Source: E44-bin89 sp034409565
GTDB taxonomy: Bacteria; Chloroflexota; Dehalococcoidia; Dehalococcoidales; RBG-16-60-22
Length of the DNA stretch: 64,000 nucleotides
Direction of reading: 5' to 3'
Assembly: GCA_034409565.1 (NCBI GenBank)
Contig: DAOUMS010000022.1
Span: 142,479 to 206,478, forward strand
Shown: one piece after another, positions 27,016 to 35,108 of the stretch
Layout of the letters: every line of letters starts with the position of its first letter
Position numbering within the stretch: the stretch's first letter is position 1
Notes under the pieces: generated by a model
Seen by the model: only the letters and a program-made list of their open reading frames with translations
Told to the model about the DNA's origin: nothing
The model's database searches: none
Program-made: the position numbers and the translations under genes

Positions 27016-27324
27016 TTAATGTTCTTCCTCGCCCCACTTCTGCATGATTTCTTTCAGGCGTTGCGCCAGCTTGGGGTTGGCCCGCAAACGGGCGATAAAG
27101 ACGGGGCAGCCTTCCAGTAGAGAGTTCTGCGCCGCCGTAGCCATGCTGGATAATAGGTTCTGCATGCCCAGGTCGGCGGGCTGGGAAACGCTTATCCCCG
27201 GCGCATTCTCAAGCTGCCGCCGTATATCTTCGGCGGTGAAACGCATCGGCGTCACGCATGATTTGTACCAGGGACACTCCTTGCACTGGACTATCCCGTA
27301 AGCTTCATTCAAAACGTCATCCAT
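27016..27324 (-). CDS. Small Cys-containing hypothetical protein
   Basis: 102 aa protein from ATG 27324 (MDDVLNEAYGIVQCKEC), preceded by GGGGGTTGAAT; the longer ORF to 27411 overlaps tlpA and is not preferred. It has CKECPWYKSC near the N-terminus and one later Cys (EGCPVF), enough for a small metal or Fe-S site. The remainder is helical and ends in a charged tail (KWGEEEH). I do not recognise the family. It lies 28 bp downstream of the TlpA-like gene, so it is probably co-transcribed and perhaps redox-related. Confidence 0.6.
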   Translation of the reverse strand: MDDVLNEAYGIVQCKECPWYKSCVTPMRFTAEDIRRQLENAPGISVSQPADLGMQNLLSSMATAAQNSLLEGCPVFIARLRANPKLAQRLKEIMQKWGEEEH

Positions 27325-27352
27325 ATTCAACCCCCACTTTTCATTATAACAA

Positions 27353-27877
27353 TTACGGCATGATTTTGACCAGCTTCGATTCAATCTCCCCCGTGTTAAA
27401 AAAAGCACCAATTTTCATATCTCGTATCACCCCATCGGCATCAACAAAAAACGTGGCCGGTATGCCGCGTATGTTATAGGCAAGGGGGACATCGTTACCC
27501 GGTGACAGCAATACCGGGAAAGTGTAGCCGGCACTTTCCACGAACTCCTTTACGCTGGCCGGGTCTTCCTGCAGGTTAACCGCCAGCAGCACCAGCCCCG
27601 TGCCAGTCCATTTCTCGTATACCGCCTGCAGCAATGGCATCTCCATCTGACACGGGCCGCACCAGGTGGCCCAGAAGTTGAGCAGCACCGGTCGGCCACG
27701 AAAGCCGCTAAGCGATACCTCCTGCCCATCCAGCCCGCTTAAGGTGAAGTCCGGCGCCAGCTTACCTATCTCCGGGCCGTATTCTGAACCTGAACCCGTG
27801 CAGCCCGCCATAAGAACGCCGGAAAACGCCGCCGATACAATTAGCAAAGCCGCAATTATATTCAATAGCCTTTTCAT
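27353..27877 (-). CDS. TlpA/ResA-like thioredoxin-fold lipoprotein
   Basis: Exported thiol-disulfide oxidoreductase. The signal peptide ends in a lipobox (LMAGC, Cys26), followed by the AhpC/TSA-like thioredoxin domain with the active site WATWCGPC (about Cys73/Cys76) and GIPATFFVD containing the cis-Pro. ATG 27877 is chosen with GAGGGGTGATT upstream; an in-frame GTG lies 6 bp earlier. 174 aa. The CcdA-like gene just upstream, which would supply reducing electrons across the membrane, makes a functional pair. Confidence 0.9.
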   Translation of the reverse strand: MKRLLNIIAALLIVSAAFSGVLMAGCTGSGSEYGPEIGKLAPDFTLSGLDGQEVSLSGFRGRPVLLNFWATWCGPCQMEMPLLQAVYEKWTGTGLVLLAVNLQEDPASVKEFVESAGYTFPVLLSPGNDVPLAYNIRGIPATFFVDADGVIRDMKIGAFFNTGEIESKLVKIMP

Positions 27878-27897
27878 AATCACCCCTCAAAATAAAC

Positions 27898-28593
27898 TCA
27901 CGCTGCCAGCGCGGAGAACCAGTGTATTTGATTGGTCAGAACCAGAACCCCGACAATGATGAGAAGCAGGCCACTTACCACGTGTATCAGCCGGGGATAA
28001 CGCTGTATGCGCCGGAAGACTTGCAGAAGAGAGTCAAACGCCAGCCCGATGATAAGGAACGGGAGGCCGAGCCCCAGCGAATAAATGGCCAGCAAATAGG
28101 CCCCATGCCAAGCAGTGGCCGTGTTTAAGGCTATCGCCAGAATGCCGCCGAGTATTGGCCCGACGCAGGCGGTCCAGGCAAGGGAAAAGGATGCCCCGAT
28201 GAGAAAAGAGCGGAAGTAGCCCGTGGTACTCCCCACCGATGGGCTCAGGTGCTTTTCGTAATTGAGCCAGGGTATTTTCAGCGCCGCCAATAAAAAGAGA
28301 CCGAAGGCAATGAGCAGGCCGCCGGAAATTTTATTGAGCAGAGACAGGCTCGGGTTGACGGCAAATCCGGTAAGCCCGGCAATGGCCCCCATGGTGGTGA
28401 AAATAAATGAGAAGCCGAGGACAAAGCTGAGGGAATGGAGAAACGTGGGCAGCCGCCGGCCGGCATCTCGCGCGGCAAACAGTTCCGGCCCCACCAGGCT
28501 GGCCAGATAGACCGGCACCAGCGGCAACACGCAGGGCGACAAAAAAGATAACAACCCTGCCGTAAAGGCAACGACCACCGATATGTTCTCCAT
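27898..28593 (-). CDS. ccdA: Cytochrome c biogenesis/thiol transport protein CcdA
   Basis: Polytopic membrane protein (six hydrophobic helices, 231 aa) that carries reducing equivalents from cytoplasmic thioredoxin to outside thiol proteins. The two redox Cys are in LLSFLSPCVLPLVPVY (helix 1) and AWTACVGPILGG (helix 4), the DsbD/CcdA signature. Its likely acceptor is the TlpA-like lipoprotein 20 bp downstream. The ATG lies only about 9 bases after its -10 box and has no Shine-Dalgarno, so the mRNA is probably leaderless. Confidence 0.93.
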   Translation of the reverse strand: MENISVVVAFTAGLLSFLSPCVLPLVPVYLASLVGPELFAARDAGRRLPTFLHSLSFVLGFSFIFTTMGAIAGLTGFAVNPSLSLLNKISGGLLIAFGLFLLAALKIPWLNYEKHLSPSVGSTTGYFRSFLIGASFSLAWTACVGPILGGILAIALNTATAWHGAYLLAIYSLGLGLPFLIIGLAFDSLLQVFRRIQRYPRLIHVVSGLLLIIVGVLVLTNQIHWFSALAA

Positions 28594-28601
28594 AATTTAA
28601 A

Positions 28602-28631
28602 ATTGTACAATGGTCTAAACGCTGTGTCTAA
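28602..28631 (-). promoter_or_regulatory. Promoter of ccdA-tlpA
   Basis: On the minus strand TTAGAC (28631-28626), 18 bp, then TACAAT (28607-28602). The start would fall at or next to the ccdA ATG (28593). Confidence 0.55.
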
Positions 28632-28656
28632 TTTTATTCGTATTATCAAAGGCTCG

Positions 28657-28685
28657 TGGACAATCGCTTCTTCAGGTCTTATAAT
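28657..28685 (+). promoter_or_regulatory. Promoter of the PD-(D/E)XK nuclease gene
   Basis: TGGACA (28657-28662), a 17-bp spacer, TATAAT (28680-28685). Back to back with the ccdA promoter in a 126-bp divergent region. Confidence 0.65.
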
Positions 28686-28719
28686 TTCTACTAGGCTCAG
28701 GTTGAAACATTAATAAAAG

Positions 28720-29883
28720 GTGATTGCCATCAAGCCGCTCAGTTTTTCACAGATTTCACAATATCAAACGTGCCCACTGTGCTATAAACTTCAGTATATC
28801 GACGGGCTGAAGCCGAAGGACAAGTGGTATTTCAGTTTCGGCTCCACCATACACACCTGCACCGAATTTTTTTTCCGCGTGAGGGTGCCACCACCCCCCA
28901 CCCTGGAAGAGCTACTGCAGTTCTACGAACAGAACTGGCGCCCGGAAGGCTACGAGTCTATTGACGAGGAAGCGAACTACAAAGCCTATGGCAGAGAGAT
29001 ACTGACCCGGTTCTGGGAAATCCACAGCCGTGATTTCAGGATGCCACTGGCCGTGGAGAAGCAGTTCTATATTGACATCGGCGACATCAAACTGAGGGGA
29101 TATATCGACCGGGTAGACAAGCTGGAAAGCGGGGCGCTGGCCATCGTTGACTATAAAACCAACAAAGAGCTGTTCACCATGGACTATCTGGAGAAGGACC
29201 TCCAGCTGACTCTTTACCAGCTAGCCGCCGAGCAGCTATGGCAGCTACCGGTGGCAAGGCTGACCCTGTACCACATGAGGTCGAACACGCCCGTCAGCTG
29301 TGCCAGCCGTGGACAGGTGCAACTCGATGACGCAAAGCAGCTTGTCCTCGACGTCGCGGACAAAATAAACCGCCAGATTTTCCCGGCCACGGAGAACGAT
29401 TACTGTCCCTGCGATTTCCCGGAGCACTGCCCGTACTACCGTCACTTATACAGCGGAGAAACGGCAGCCACAGCCGCAGGAGAAGCGCCGCTTACTGTCA
29501 TTGGTGCCAGTGAAGTGGAACGGTACGTATCACTTCAGACACAGATTAAGGCCCTCCAGCAAGAACTGGAGGCACTGCGACGGGAAATAATCGCTTACTG
29601 CGAAGCCACAGGGTTCAAGCGTGTCTATGGGCCGGAGAACGAAATAACCTACCAGCTCGTGGAGATGACCGGCTTCAATGAAGAGGAGGTCAGAGCCCTC
29701 CTCACACCAGAAGACCTGTGGGAAAGAGTCACCGGACTTGACCAGTCCCGGCTGAAGCAGTTGCTCGATGATGAAGTCATCGCCCAAGATGTCAGGAACC
29801 GGGTTCAATCCCTGAGGCAGATAATCGCCACCCAGCAGCGCTTGCTGGTAAGGAAGCGCCAGAACGAAGACAAAGCGACCTAG
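28720..29883 (+). CDS. PD-(D/E)XK nuclease-family protein with probable Fe-S cluster
   Basis: RecB/Cas4/AddB-type nuclease domain. Motifs in order: a lone N-terminal Cys18 (SQYQTCPLCYKLQYI), E113, RGYIDRVD (D130), IVDYKTNK (D144-x-K146) and QLTLYQ (Q162...Y166). Three Cys at 229, 231 and 237 (DYCPCDFPEHCPYY) with Cys18 make the four-Cys [4Fe-4S] arrangement of this group. The last 130 residues are helical with a coiled-coil stretch. The GTG at 28720 follows AATAAAAG. There is no helicase or CRISPR partner nearby; a DNA-repair exonuclease role is inferred. 387 aa. Confidence 0.85.
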   Translation: MIAIKPLSFSQISQYQTCPLCYKLQYIDGLKPKDKWYFSFGSTIHTCTEFFFRVRVPPPPTLEELLQFYEQNWRPEGYESIDEEANYKAYGREILTRFWEIHSRDFRMPLAVEKQFYIDIGDIKLRGYIDRVDKLESGALAIVDYKTNKELFTMDYLEKDLQLTLYQLAAEQLWQLPVARLTLYHMRSNTPVSCASRGQVQLDDAKQLVLDVADKINRQIFPATENDYCPCDFPEHCPYYRHLYSGETAATAAGEAPLTVIGASEVERYVSLQTQIKALQQELEALRREIIAYCEATGFKRVYGPENEITYQLVEMTGFNEEEVRALLTPEDLWERVTGLDQSRLKQLLDDEVIAQDVRNRVQSLRQIIATQQRLLVRKRQNEDKAT

Positions 29884-29895
29884 ACGTTCGGCAAC

Positions 29896-31287
29896 TTAGG
29901 TAAACTGCTTTTCCACCGCGGCGACCGCTTTCTCAAGGGCGTTGACAATCATGCCCAGTTCATCGTTGCTCATGGTCAGCGAGACCATCATCCAGAGGAT
30001 ATCGCCGTACCATGTCGAGCAGTTGAAAAGCACCCCGTTTTCCCGGCCCACCTTGCTGATAACGCCGGCCACAGCTGCACGGTCAGAGAACAGCTCCTTG
30101 GTCGCCCGGTCCTTGACCAGTTCGACGGCAATCAAACCGGCATTAGCGCGGACATCACCCACGACGGCTGATTTCTTCTGGATGACACCGAGTTCTTTAC
30201 CCATGATGTCGCCGATTTCCTTGGCCCGGGCCAGCAGGTTATATTTCTCCACATACTCGATGCCGGCCACCCCCGCGGCAGCCAAGTAGCCGGTACCGCC
30301 GAAGGTGTAGCCATGCTGCAGGGTATCCTTGCCGGTGAAGGCCTCGGCAATCTCGCTCCTGACATGCGTGCCTGCCAGCGCGCCGCAGCCCCAGGCCAGG
30401 TTCTTGCCCAGCGCCAGCATATCGGGCACAATGCCGTGTTTCTCGCACTCAAACCAGAAGCCGCTGCGGGCGAAGCCGGTGATAACCTCATCGCAGATGA
30501 GCAGGATTTCATACTGGTCACAGATTTCTCTAATCCGCTTCATATACCCCGGAGGTGGCGGAACGACCCCCAGCCCGGTATTGGTTGACTCGGTGATGAA
30601 GCAGGCTATTGTTGACGGGTCTTCAAACTCGATAACCTTGCGCAGTTCCTCGGCACAAAGCAGGTTGCACTCCGGACAGGTCTGGTTATAGGGGCAACGA
30701 TAGCAGTTCGGGGAGTGGATGGCCACAAAACCAGCCATGAGCGGCTCAAACGGGGCCCGCCGGAAGAGATGGCCGCTGGCACTGGAGATGCTCATGCTCA
30801 TGCCATGGTAGTCGCCGGGGTAGCGGTGGATGACCTTGTACTTGGTCCCCTTGCCCATTATCTTCCAGTAGTGACGGGCAATCTTGAGGGCGGTCTCGTT
30901 GGCATCACTGCCATTGCTGCTGTAGATGGTATATCTCAAATTGCCGGGCGATATCTGGGCGAGCTTTTCCGAAAGCCAGACCACCGGCTCGGTGGGGGCA
31001 AACAGATTGGGGGTGGTGACCACAATCTTCTCCATCTGCTCCCTCATCGCCGCCATGAGCGCCGGGTGATTGAAGCCGAGAGAAGCCGCCGCACCACAGG
31101 AGTTCGTCTCCAGCAGGCGGTTGCCGAAGCTGTCAATGACATAATTCCCCTCCCCGGCGCGGATGATGGATAACGGTAGGCCGAAAAAAGTGGCGTCTCT
31201 GCCGAAAGCCGGCCATACATATTCCTTGGCCGTGGCCACCAGCTTATCCACGCCTGCCGGCACACGATTGACCGTTGACTGTTTCAT
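29896..31287 (-). CDS. Class III (omega-type) PLP aminotransferase
   Basis: Fold-type I aminotransferase resembling 4-aminobutyrate/ornithine-type enzymes. The PLP Lys is in MLALGKNLAWGCG; ESTNTGLGVVPPP, LICDEVITGFARSG and the cofactor-binding SSNGSDANETALK are all visible. A Cys-rich insert (NCYRCPYNQTCPECNLLCA, five Cys) is seen in a subset of this family and could bind a metal. The amino donor cannot be told from sequence. 463 aa, with a GGCAGGAGGTAGAAGGA site. It lies downstream of serA on the same strand, but a 101-bp gap with a TTAAAC-N17-TATTAT box suggests its own promoter. Confidence 0.88.
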   Translation of the reverse strand: MKQSTVNRVPAGVDKLVATAKEYVWPAFGRDATFFGLPLSIIRAGEGNYVIDSFGNRLLETNSCGAAASLGFNHPALMAAMREQMEKIVVTTPNLFAPTEPVVWLSEKLAQISPGNLRYTIYSSNGSDANETALKIARHYWKIMGKGTKYKVIHRYPGDYHGMSMSISSASGHLFRRAPFEPLMAGFVAIHSPNCYRCPYNQTCPECNLLCAEELRKVIEFEDPSTIACFITESTNTGLGVVPPPPGYMKRIREICDQYEILLICDEVITGFARSGFWFECEKHGIVPDMLALGKNLAWGCGALAGTHVRSEIAEAFTGKDTLQHGYTFGGTGYLAAAGVAGIEYVEKYNLLARAKEIGDIMGKELGVIQKKSAVVGDVRANAGLIAVELVKDRATKELFSDRAAVAGVISKVGRENGVLFNCSTWYGDILWMMVSLTMSNDELGMIVNALEKAVAAVEKQFT

Positions 31288-31388
31288 TCCTTCTACCTCC
31301 TGCCTTAGCTTCTTATAATATGAGATTAATCTAACAAGTTTAATATAAATAGGCCAAAACTTACAAACCCGCCGTTAAGCACCGACCG

Positions 31389-32969
31389 CTACTTGTTCAG
31401 TTTCACAGTGAGCACCTTGTACATATCCGGCAAGGCGCGCACCTGCTGATAGCACTCCTCGGTCATGGGGTCATCGAGACAAAAAACCATCATCGCGCCA
31501 CCGCCCCGGTGCACTCCCCGGCTGACCTGCATCTGACTTATATTAATGTCGGCATTGCCGATAATAGTACCCACCGCACCAATCATCCCGGGACGATCCT
31601 TATGCTCGGTGAAAACCATGTAGCTACCCGTTGGCTCTATCTCCAGCCAGTAGTCCCCCACCCGCGTCAGGTGAGTCCGACCGCGCAGGGAAGACCCGGC
31701 CACAAGCGTCCTTCCGGCTTTGGTGTCAACTTCCACTGTTAGCATATTGGCGTAGTTCTCACAGGTAGCCTCTTTCTGCTCGGTAACGATTAATCCGCGG
31801 CTCTCGGCAATGATATCGGCATTGACCAAATTCACCCGCTCTTCCGTGAGGCTACCCAATAGACCGGCAAGCACGGCCACCTTTACCGGGCTGGTATCCT
31901 CTTTGGCAATATCACCCTGATAGCGGATGGTCAGAGAGCTCGGACGTCCCTCCAGCAGTTGCACGGCGATGGTACCGAGGGTGGTCCCGACCCACATATA
32001 AGGCCCGAGTATGGACATGGCTTCCGCTGGAATCATTGGTGCGTTGACCGGGGTCTTGGGCGGATACCCCTGGAGAACGGCTACCACCTGTTCCGCGATA
32101 TCAATGCTGGCGCTCGCCTCGGCCTCAAACGTTGAGGCCGCCAGGTGTGGGGTGGTTATTACCTTATCACTCTGCAGCAGTATGTTGCCTTTTGCTGGCT
32201 CCTTGCTGAAAACATCTATTGCCGCCCCAGCCAGTTTACCCTCGTTGAGCGCGTCATAGAGCGCCTTCTCATCCACCACACCACCCCGCGCGCAGTTGAC
32301 GAGCATGGCGGTAGGTTTGACCAGCCTGAGCTCGTTGCGACCAAGCAAACCCCTGGTGCTGGTATTAAGCGGTACATGCATGGTGATGAAATCGGCCGTT
32401 TTCAGCAGCGTTTCCAGTTCCACAAGCTGCACACCAAGCCTTTCCGCCCGGCTCTCCGAGACCATGGGGTCATAGGCGATAACCTCCATGCGCAACCCTT
32501 TGGCCATTTCCGCCACCTCAGTGCCCACCCGGCCCAGACCGATGATGCCCAGCACTTTGTTGCGGATTTCGGATCCTTTTAATTCGCGACTCCACGTTCC
32601 GGTATGGAGCAGGCCGTGTGCCTGTGGAATGCGGCGTGCCAGAGACAGCAGCATGGCCACGGTATGTTCGGCCGTGGAGACAATGTTGCCCTCCGGAGAA
32701 TTGACCACAATTATACCGCGGTGGGTGGCGGCATCCACATTGATGTTGTCCACTCCCACCCCCGGCCGGCCAATGACCTGCAGCCTGTCAGCCGCTTCGA
32801 TAATACTGTCGGTGACCCTGGTCTGGCTGCGCACCACCAGAGCATCATATCCCCCGATAATTGACCGCAACCTCTCCGCCGTGACACCCTTTATCACGTC
32901 AACCTCGGCGTGCTGTCGCAGGATATCAATGCCCTGTGCCGCTATCGGTTCGGTAACCAGAACCTTCAT
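31389..32969 (-). CDS. serA: D-3-phosphoglycerate dehydrogenase
   Basis: First committed step of serine synthesis, NAD-dependent oxidation of 3-phosphoglycerate. The NAD-binding motif is LGIIGLGRVGTEVA, followed by NCARGGVVDEKALYDAL and the catalytic TPHLAAST (His). The C-terminal half has the ASB domain and a terminal ACT domain (MVFTEHKDRPGMIGAVGTII), the long form of about 526 aa. ATG 32969 (MKVLVTEPIA) has AAGAGGCAG upstream. It is divergent from the glycine-riboswitch operon, which links serine and glycine metabolism. Confidence 0.96.
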   Translation of the reverse strand: MKVLVTEPIAAQGIDILRQHAEVDVIKGVTAERLRSIIGGYDALVVRSQTRVTDSIIEAADRLQVIGRPGVGVDNINVDAATHRGIIVVNSPEGNIVSTAEHTVAMLLSLARRIPQAHGLLHTGTWSRELKGSEIRNKVLGIIGLGRVGTEVAEMAKGLRMEVIAYDPMVSESRAERLGVQLVELETLLKTADFITMHVPLNTSTRGLLGRNELRLVKPTAMLVNCARGGVVDEKALYDALNEGKLAGAAIDVFSKEPAKGNILLQSDKVITTPHLAASTFEAEASASIDIAEQVVAVLQGYPPKTPVNAPMIPAEAMSILGPYMWVGTTLGTIAVQLLEGRPSSLTIRYQGDIAKEDTSPVKVAVLAGLLGSLTEERVNLVNADIIAESRGLIVTEQKEATCENYANMLTVEVDTKAGRTLVAGSSLRGRTHLTRVGDYWLEIEPTGSYMVFTEHKDRPGMIGAVGTIIGNADINISQMQVSRGVHRGGGAMMVFCLDDPMTEECYQQVRALPDMYKVLTVKLNK

Positions 32970-33022
32970 AGACTGCCTCTTTCTTGCCATTTGCAGGGAG
33001 CGGCATTTTACCCGTCAAAATA

Positions 33023-33051
33023 ATGCTACACAAATAAACTCTTTATGTCAA
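33023..33051 (-). promoter_or_regulatory. Promoter of serA
   Basis: On the minus strand TTGACA (33051-33046), a 17-bp spacer, TAGCAT (33028-33023), about 50 bp before the serA ATG. Confidence 0.65.
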
Positions 33052-33089
33052 AAGCACTCCCCGGCCACTATCTCTACACCGGGCGAATC

Positions 33090-33118
33090 TTGACAGTGCC
33101 AGTGATGTATGCTAATCT
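33090..33118 (+). promoter_or_regulatory. Promoter of the glycine riboswitch and gcv operon
   Basis: TTGACA (33090-33095), exactly 17 bp, TAATCT (33113-33118). The predicted start (about 33125) lies just before the first aptamer. Confidence 0.75.
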
Positions 33119-33130
33119 GCATCACATAAC

Positions 33131-33312
33131 GGCAGGAGATACCCGCGGGGAGCCGAAGGGGAAAATGGCAGCGAGATAGAACTCAAGGCCATGAAACTCT
33201 CAGGCAAAAGGACTGCCGGAAATAACACCTCTGGAGAGACCCTGTTTCAGGGTCACCGAAGGGGCAACCCGTTACAAACGGGTGATCTCTCAGGTAAAAG
33301 GACAGGGGGCTA
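33131..33312 (+). promoter_or_regulatory. Tandem glycine riboswitch
   Basis: Two glycine aptamers in series. Aptamer 1 (about 33131-33220) contains GCCGAAGGGG and CTCTCAGGCAAAAGGAC. Aptamer 2 (about 33229-33312) contains CACCGAAGGGGCAA and ATCTCTCAGGTAAAAGGAC. These are the hallmark conserved blocks of the gcvT-type element. Aptamer 2 runs directly into an overlapping terminator, so glycine binding should prevent termination and switch on gcvH-gcvPA-gcvPB. Confidence 0.95.
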
Positions 33313-33347
33313 GTCTATAAAATGTAGATTGGCCCCCTTATTGTTTG
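33306..33347 (+). terminator. Riboswitch-controlled terminator
   Basis: A 13-bp stem, 33306-33318 (GGGGGCTAGTCTA) with 33326-33338 (TAGATTGGCCCCC), followed by TTATTGTTT. The first bases are shared with the end of aptamer 2, the expected geometry for a glycine-ON switch. Confidence 0.88.
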
Positions 33348-33381
33348 GGGTAAACTGAGTGAACTGTGGCCGGAGGATAAA

Positions 33382-33783
33382 ATGAATCCAAAAGAGTACC
33401 GATATACGCAGGAGCACGAGTGGCTTTGCTCCGAGCCTGAGGGCAAGGCGAGGATAGGCATCACCCGCTATGCCCAGTCCCAGCTTGGTGACATCGTGTT
33501 TTTTGATTTACCCAAATCCGGGACACAGGTAAAGCAATTTGAGAAGATGGGCGAGATTGAAACGGTAAAGGCGGTCTCCGACCTTTTTGCACCGGCCAGC
33601 GGCAAAGTGCTGGAAAGAAACCAGACCGTGCTTGATTACCCCGCAATGGTTAATGAAGACCCCTATGGAAAAGGCTGGCTGCTGAAGATTGAATTGAGCC
33701 AGCCGGCAGAGCTGGAAGCATTGCTGAGCAGTGCCCAGTACGAGAAATTTCTCGCCGGGCTGCCCCAAAAAACGTCAGAATAG
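33382..33783 (+). CDS. gcvH: Glycine cleavage system H protein
   Basis: Lipoyl carrier that shuttles the aminomethyl group among the P, T and L proteins. The lipoyl site is Lys63 in GEIETVKAVSDLFAP. EHEWLCSEPEGKARIGITRYAQSQLGDIV-type sequence at the N-terminus matches the family. 133 aa. ATG follows GGCCGGAGGATAAA. First gene under the glycine riboswitch. Confidence 0.96.
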   Translation: MNPKEYRYTQEHEWLCSEPEGKARIGITRYAQSQLGDIVFFDLPKSGTQVKQFEKMGEIETVKAVSDLFAPASGKVLERNQTVLDYPAMVNEDPYGKGWLLKIELSQPAELEALLSSAQYEKFLAGLPQKTSE

Positions 33784-33803
33784 ACGGGAGGTCATGCACC
33801 GCA

Positions 33804-35108
33804 ATGCCTTCGCCTTATATCCCGAACACTGACCACGACCGCGCCGCCATGCTGCGCGATATCGGCGCTAGCTCCGTTGCCGAGCTTTTCCAAGACGTCC
33901 CAGAGCAGTTCCGCAACGTCCCGTTTAACCTGCCGCCGCCCCTCACCGAGCTGGAGCTCACCGAAGAACTGCGCCAGCGAGCGCGCCTGAATGCCAGCCT
34001 GGATGACCACGCCTGTTTCCTCGGCGCGGGGCATTACCACCACTTTATTCCTGGCATTGTCCACCACATCACCGGGCGCAGCGAGTTCGGCACTGCCTAT
34101 ACCCCCTACCAGGCAGAGGCCAGCCAGGGAATCCTGCAGGCGATATATGAGTACCAGTCGCTGGTCTGCCAGCTTGCCAGCATGGAAATCAGCAACGCTG
34201 GCCTGTACGATGGCAGCTCGGCGGCCGCCGAGGCCGTCCTCATGGCCAGCCGCATTACCGGTAAAAAAGAGGTCGCCGTGCTGTCCACGGTAAATCCCGC
34301 ATACCGCGAGGTTATCGGTACTTATGTTAGCGGTCAGGATATAGCCATACATGAGCTGAAGCCAGATTTCAAGGAAATGCCGGACAATTATGCCTGTCTG
34401 GTCGTGCAACAGCCCAACTTTTTCGGCTACTTTGAAGAGGTAGAACACTATGCCAGGCTGACGCACGGTGCGGGTGCACTGTCCATCATCATCTTCGACC
34501 CGATTTCCTTAGGCCTCCTGCAACCGCCGGGCAACTACGGCGCGGATATTGCCGTCGCTGAGGGACAGTCGCTGGGCAACCCCATTAACTTTGGCGGCCC
34601 GGGCCTGGGTATCTTCACCTGTCGCCAGGAGTACCTGCGCCAGATGCCGGGCAGGCTCGCTGGCCGCACCACTGACGTTGAAGGTCAGCCCGGCTACGTG
34701 CTCACCGTGGCCACCCGCGAACAGCACATACGCCGTGAGCGGGCGACCTCCAATATCTGCACCAACGAAGCCCTGGTAGCCCTCGCCGCCACGGTTTATC
34801 TGGCGGCCATGGGCAAAAGAGGGCTCCGCCGGGTGGCCGAGCTCTGTTACCACAAGGCCCACTACGCTGCGGAAGCCATCAATAAACTCAAGGGCTACTC
34901 GCTGGCTTTCGAGCTACCCTTCTTCAGGGAATTTGTCGTCCGCTGCCCCATGCCACCGGAAAAGATAAACCAGGCGCTGCGTAAAGAAAAAATCATTGGT
35001 GGGCTCGACGTGAGCCATCAGATAGATAACGGCATGCTGCTCTGCGTCACCGAGATGAACTCAAGACAGGAGATAGACCGCCTCGTCTCCACTCTAAAAA
35101 CACTATGA
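33804..35108 (+). CDS. gcvPA: Glycine dehydrogenase (decarboxylating) subunit 1
   Basis: N-terminal half of the two-subunit P protein found in many anaerobes and Gram-positives. Visible family motifs: YIPNTDHDRAAML, FLGAGHYHHFIPGIV, YTPYQAEASQG, YDGSSAAAEA. It does not carry the PLP Lys, which is on subunit 2. 434 aa. GGGAGGT precedes the ATG. It overlaps gcvPB by ATGA. Confidence 0.96.
   Translation: MPSPYIPNTDHDRAAMLRDIGASSVAELFQDVPEQFRNVPFNLPPPLTELELTEELRQRARLNASLDDHACFLGAGHYHHFIPGIVHHITGRSEFGTAYTPYQAEASQGILQAIYEYQSLVCQLASMEISNAGLYDGSSAAAEAVLMASRITGKKEVAVLSTVNPAYREVIGTYVSGQDIAIHELKPDFKEMPDNYACLVVQQPNFFGYFEEVEHYARLTHGAGALSIIIFDPISLGLLQPPGNYGADIAVAEGQSLGNPINFGGPGLGIFTCRQEYLRQMPGRLAGRTTDVEGQPGYVLTVATREQHIRRERATSNICTNEALVALAATVYLAAMGKRGLRRVAELCYHKAHYAAEAINKLKGYSLAFELPFFREFVVRCPMPPEKINQALRKEKIIGGLDVSHQIDNGMLLCVTEMNSRQEIDRLVSTLKTL

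Noticed and set aside
28720..29883. Cas4 of a CRISPR system
   Set aside because: The nuclease has the Cas4/AddB-type Fe-S pattern but there are no other cas genes or repeats nearby, and it is longer than Cas4.
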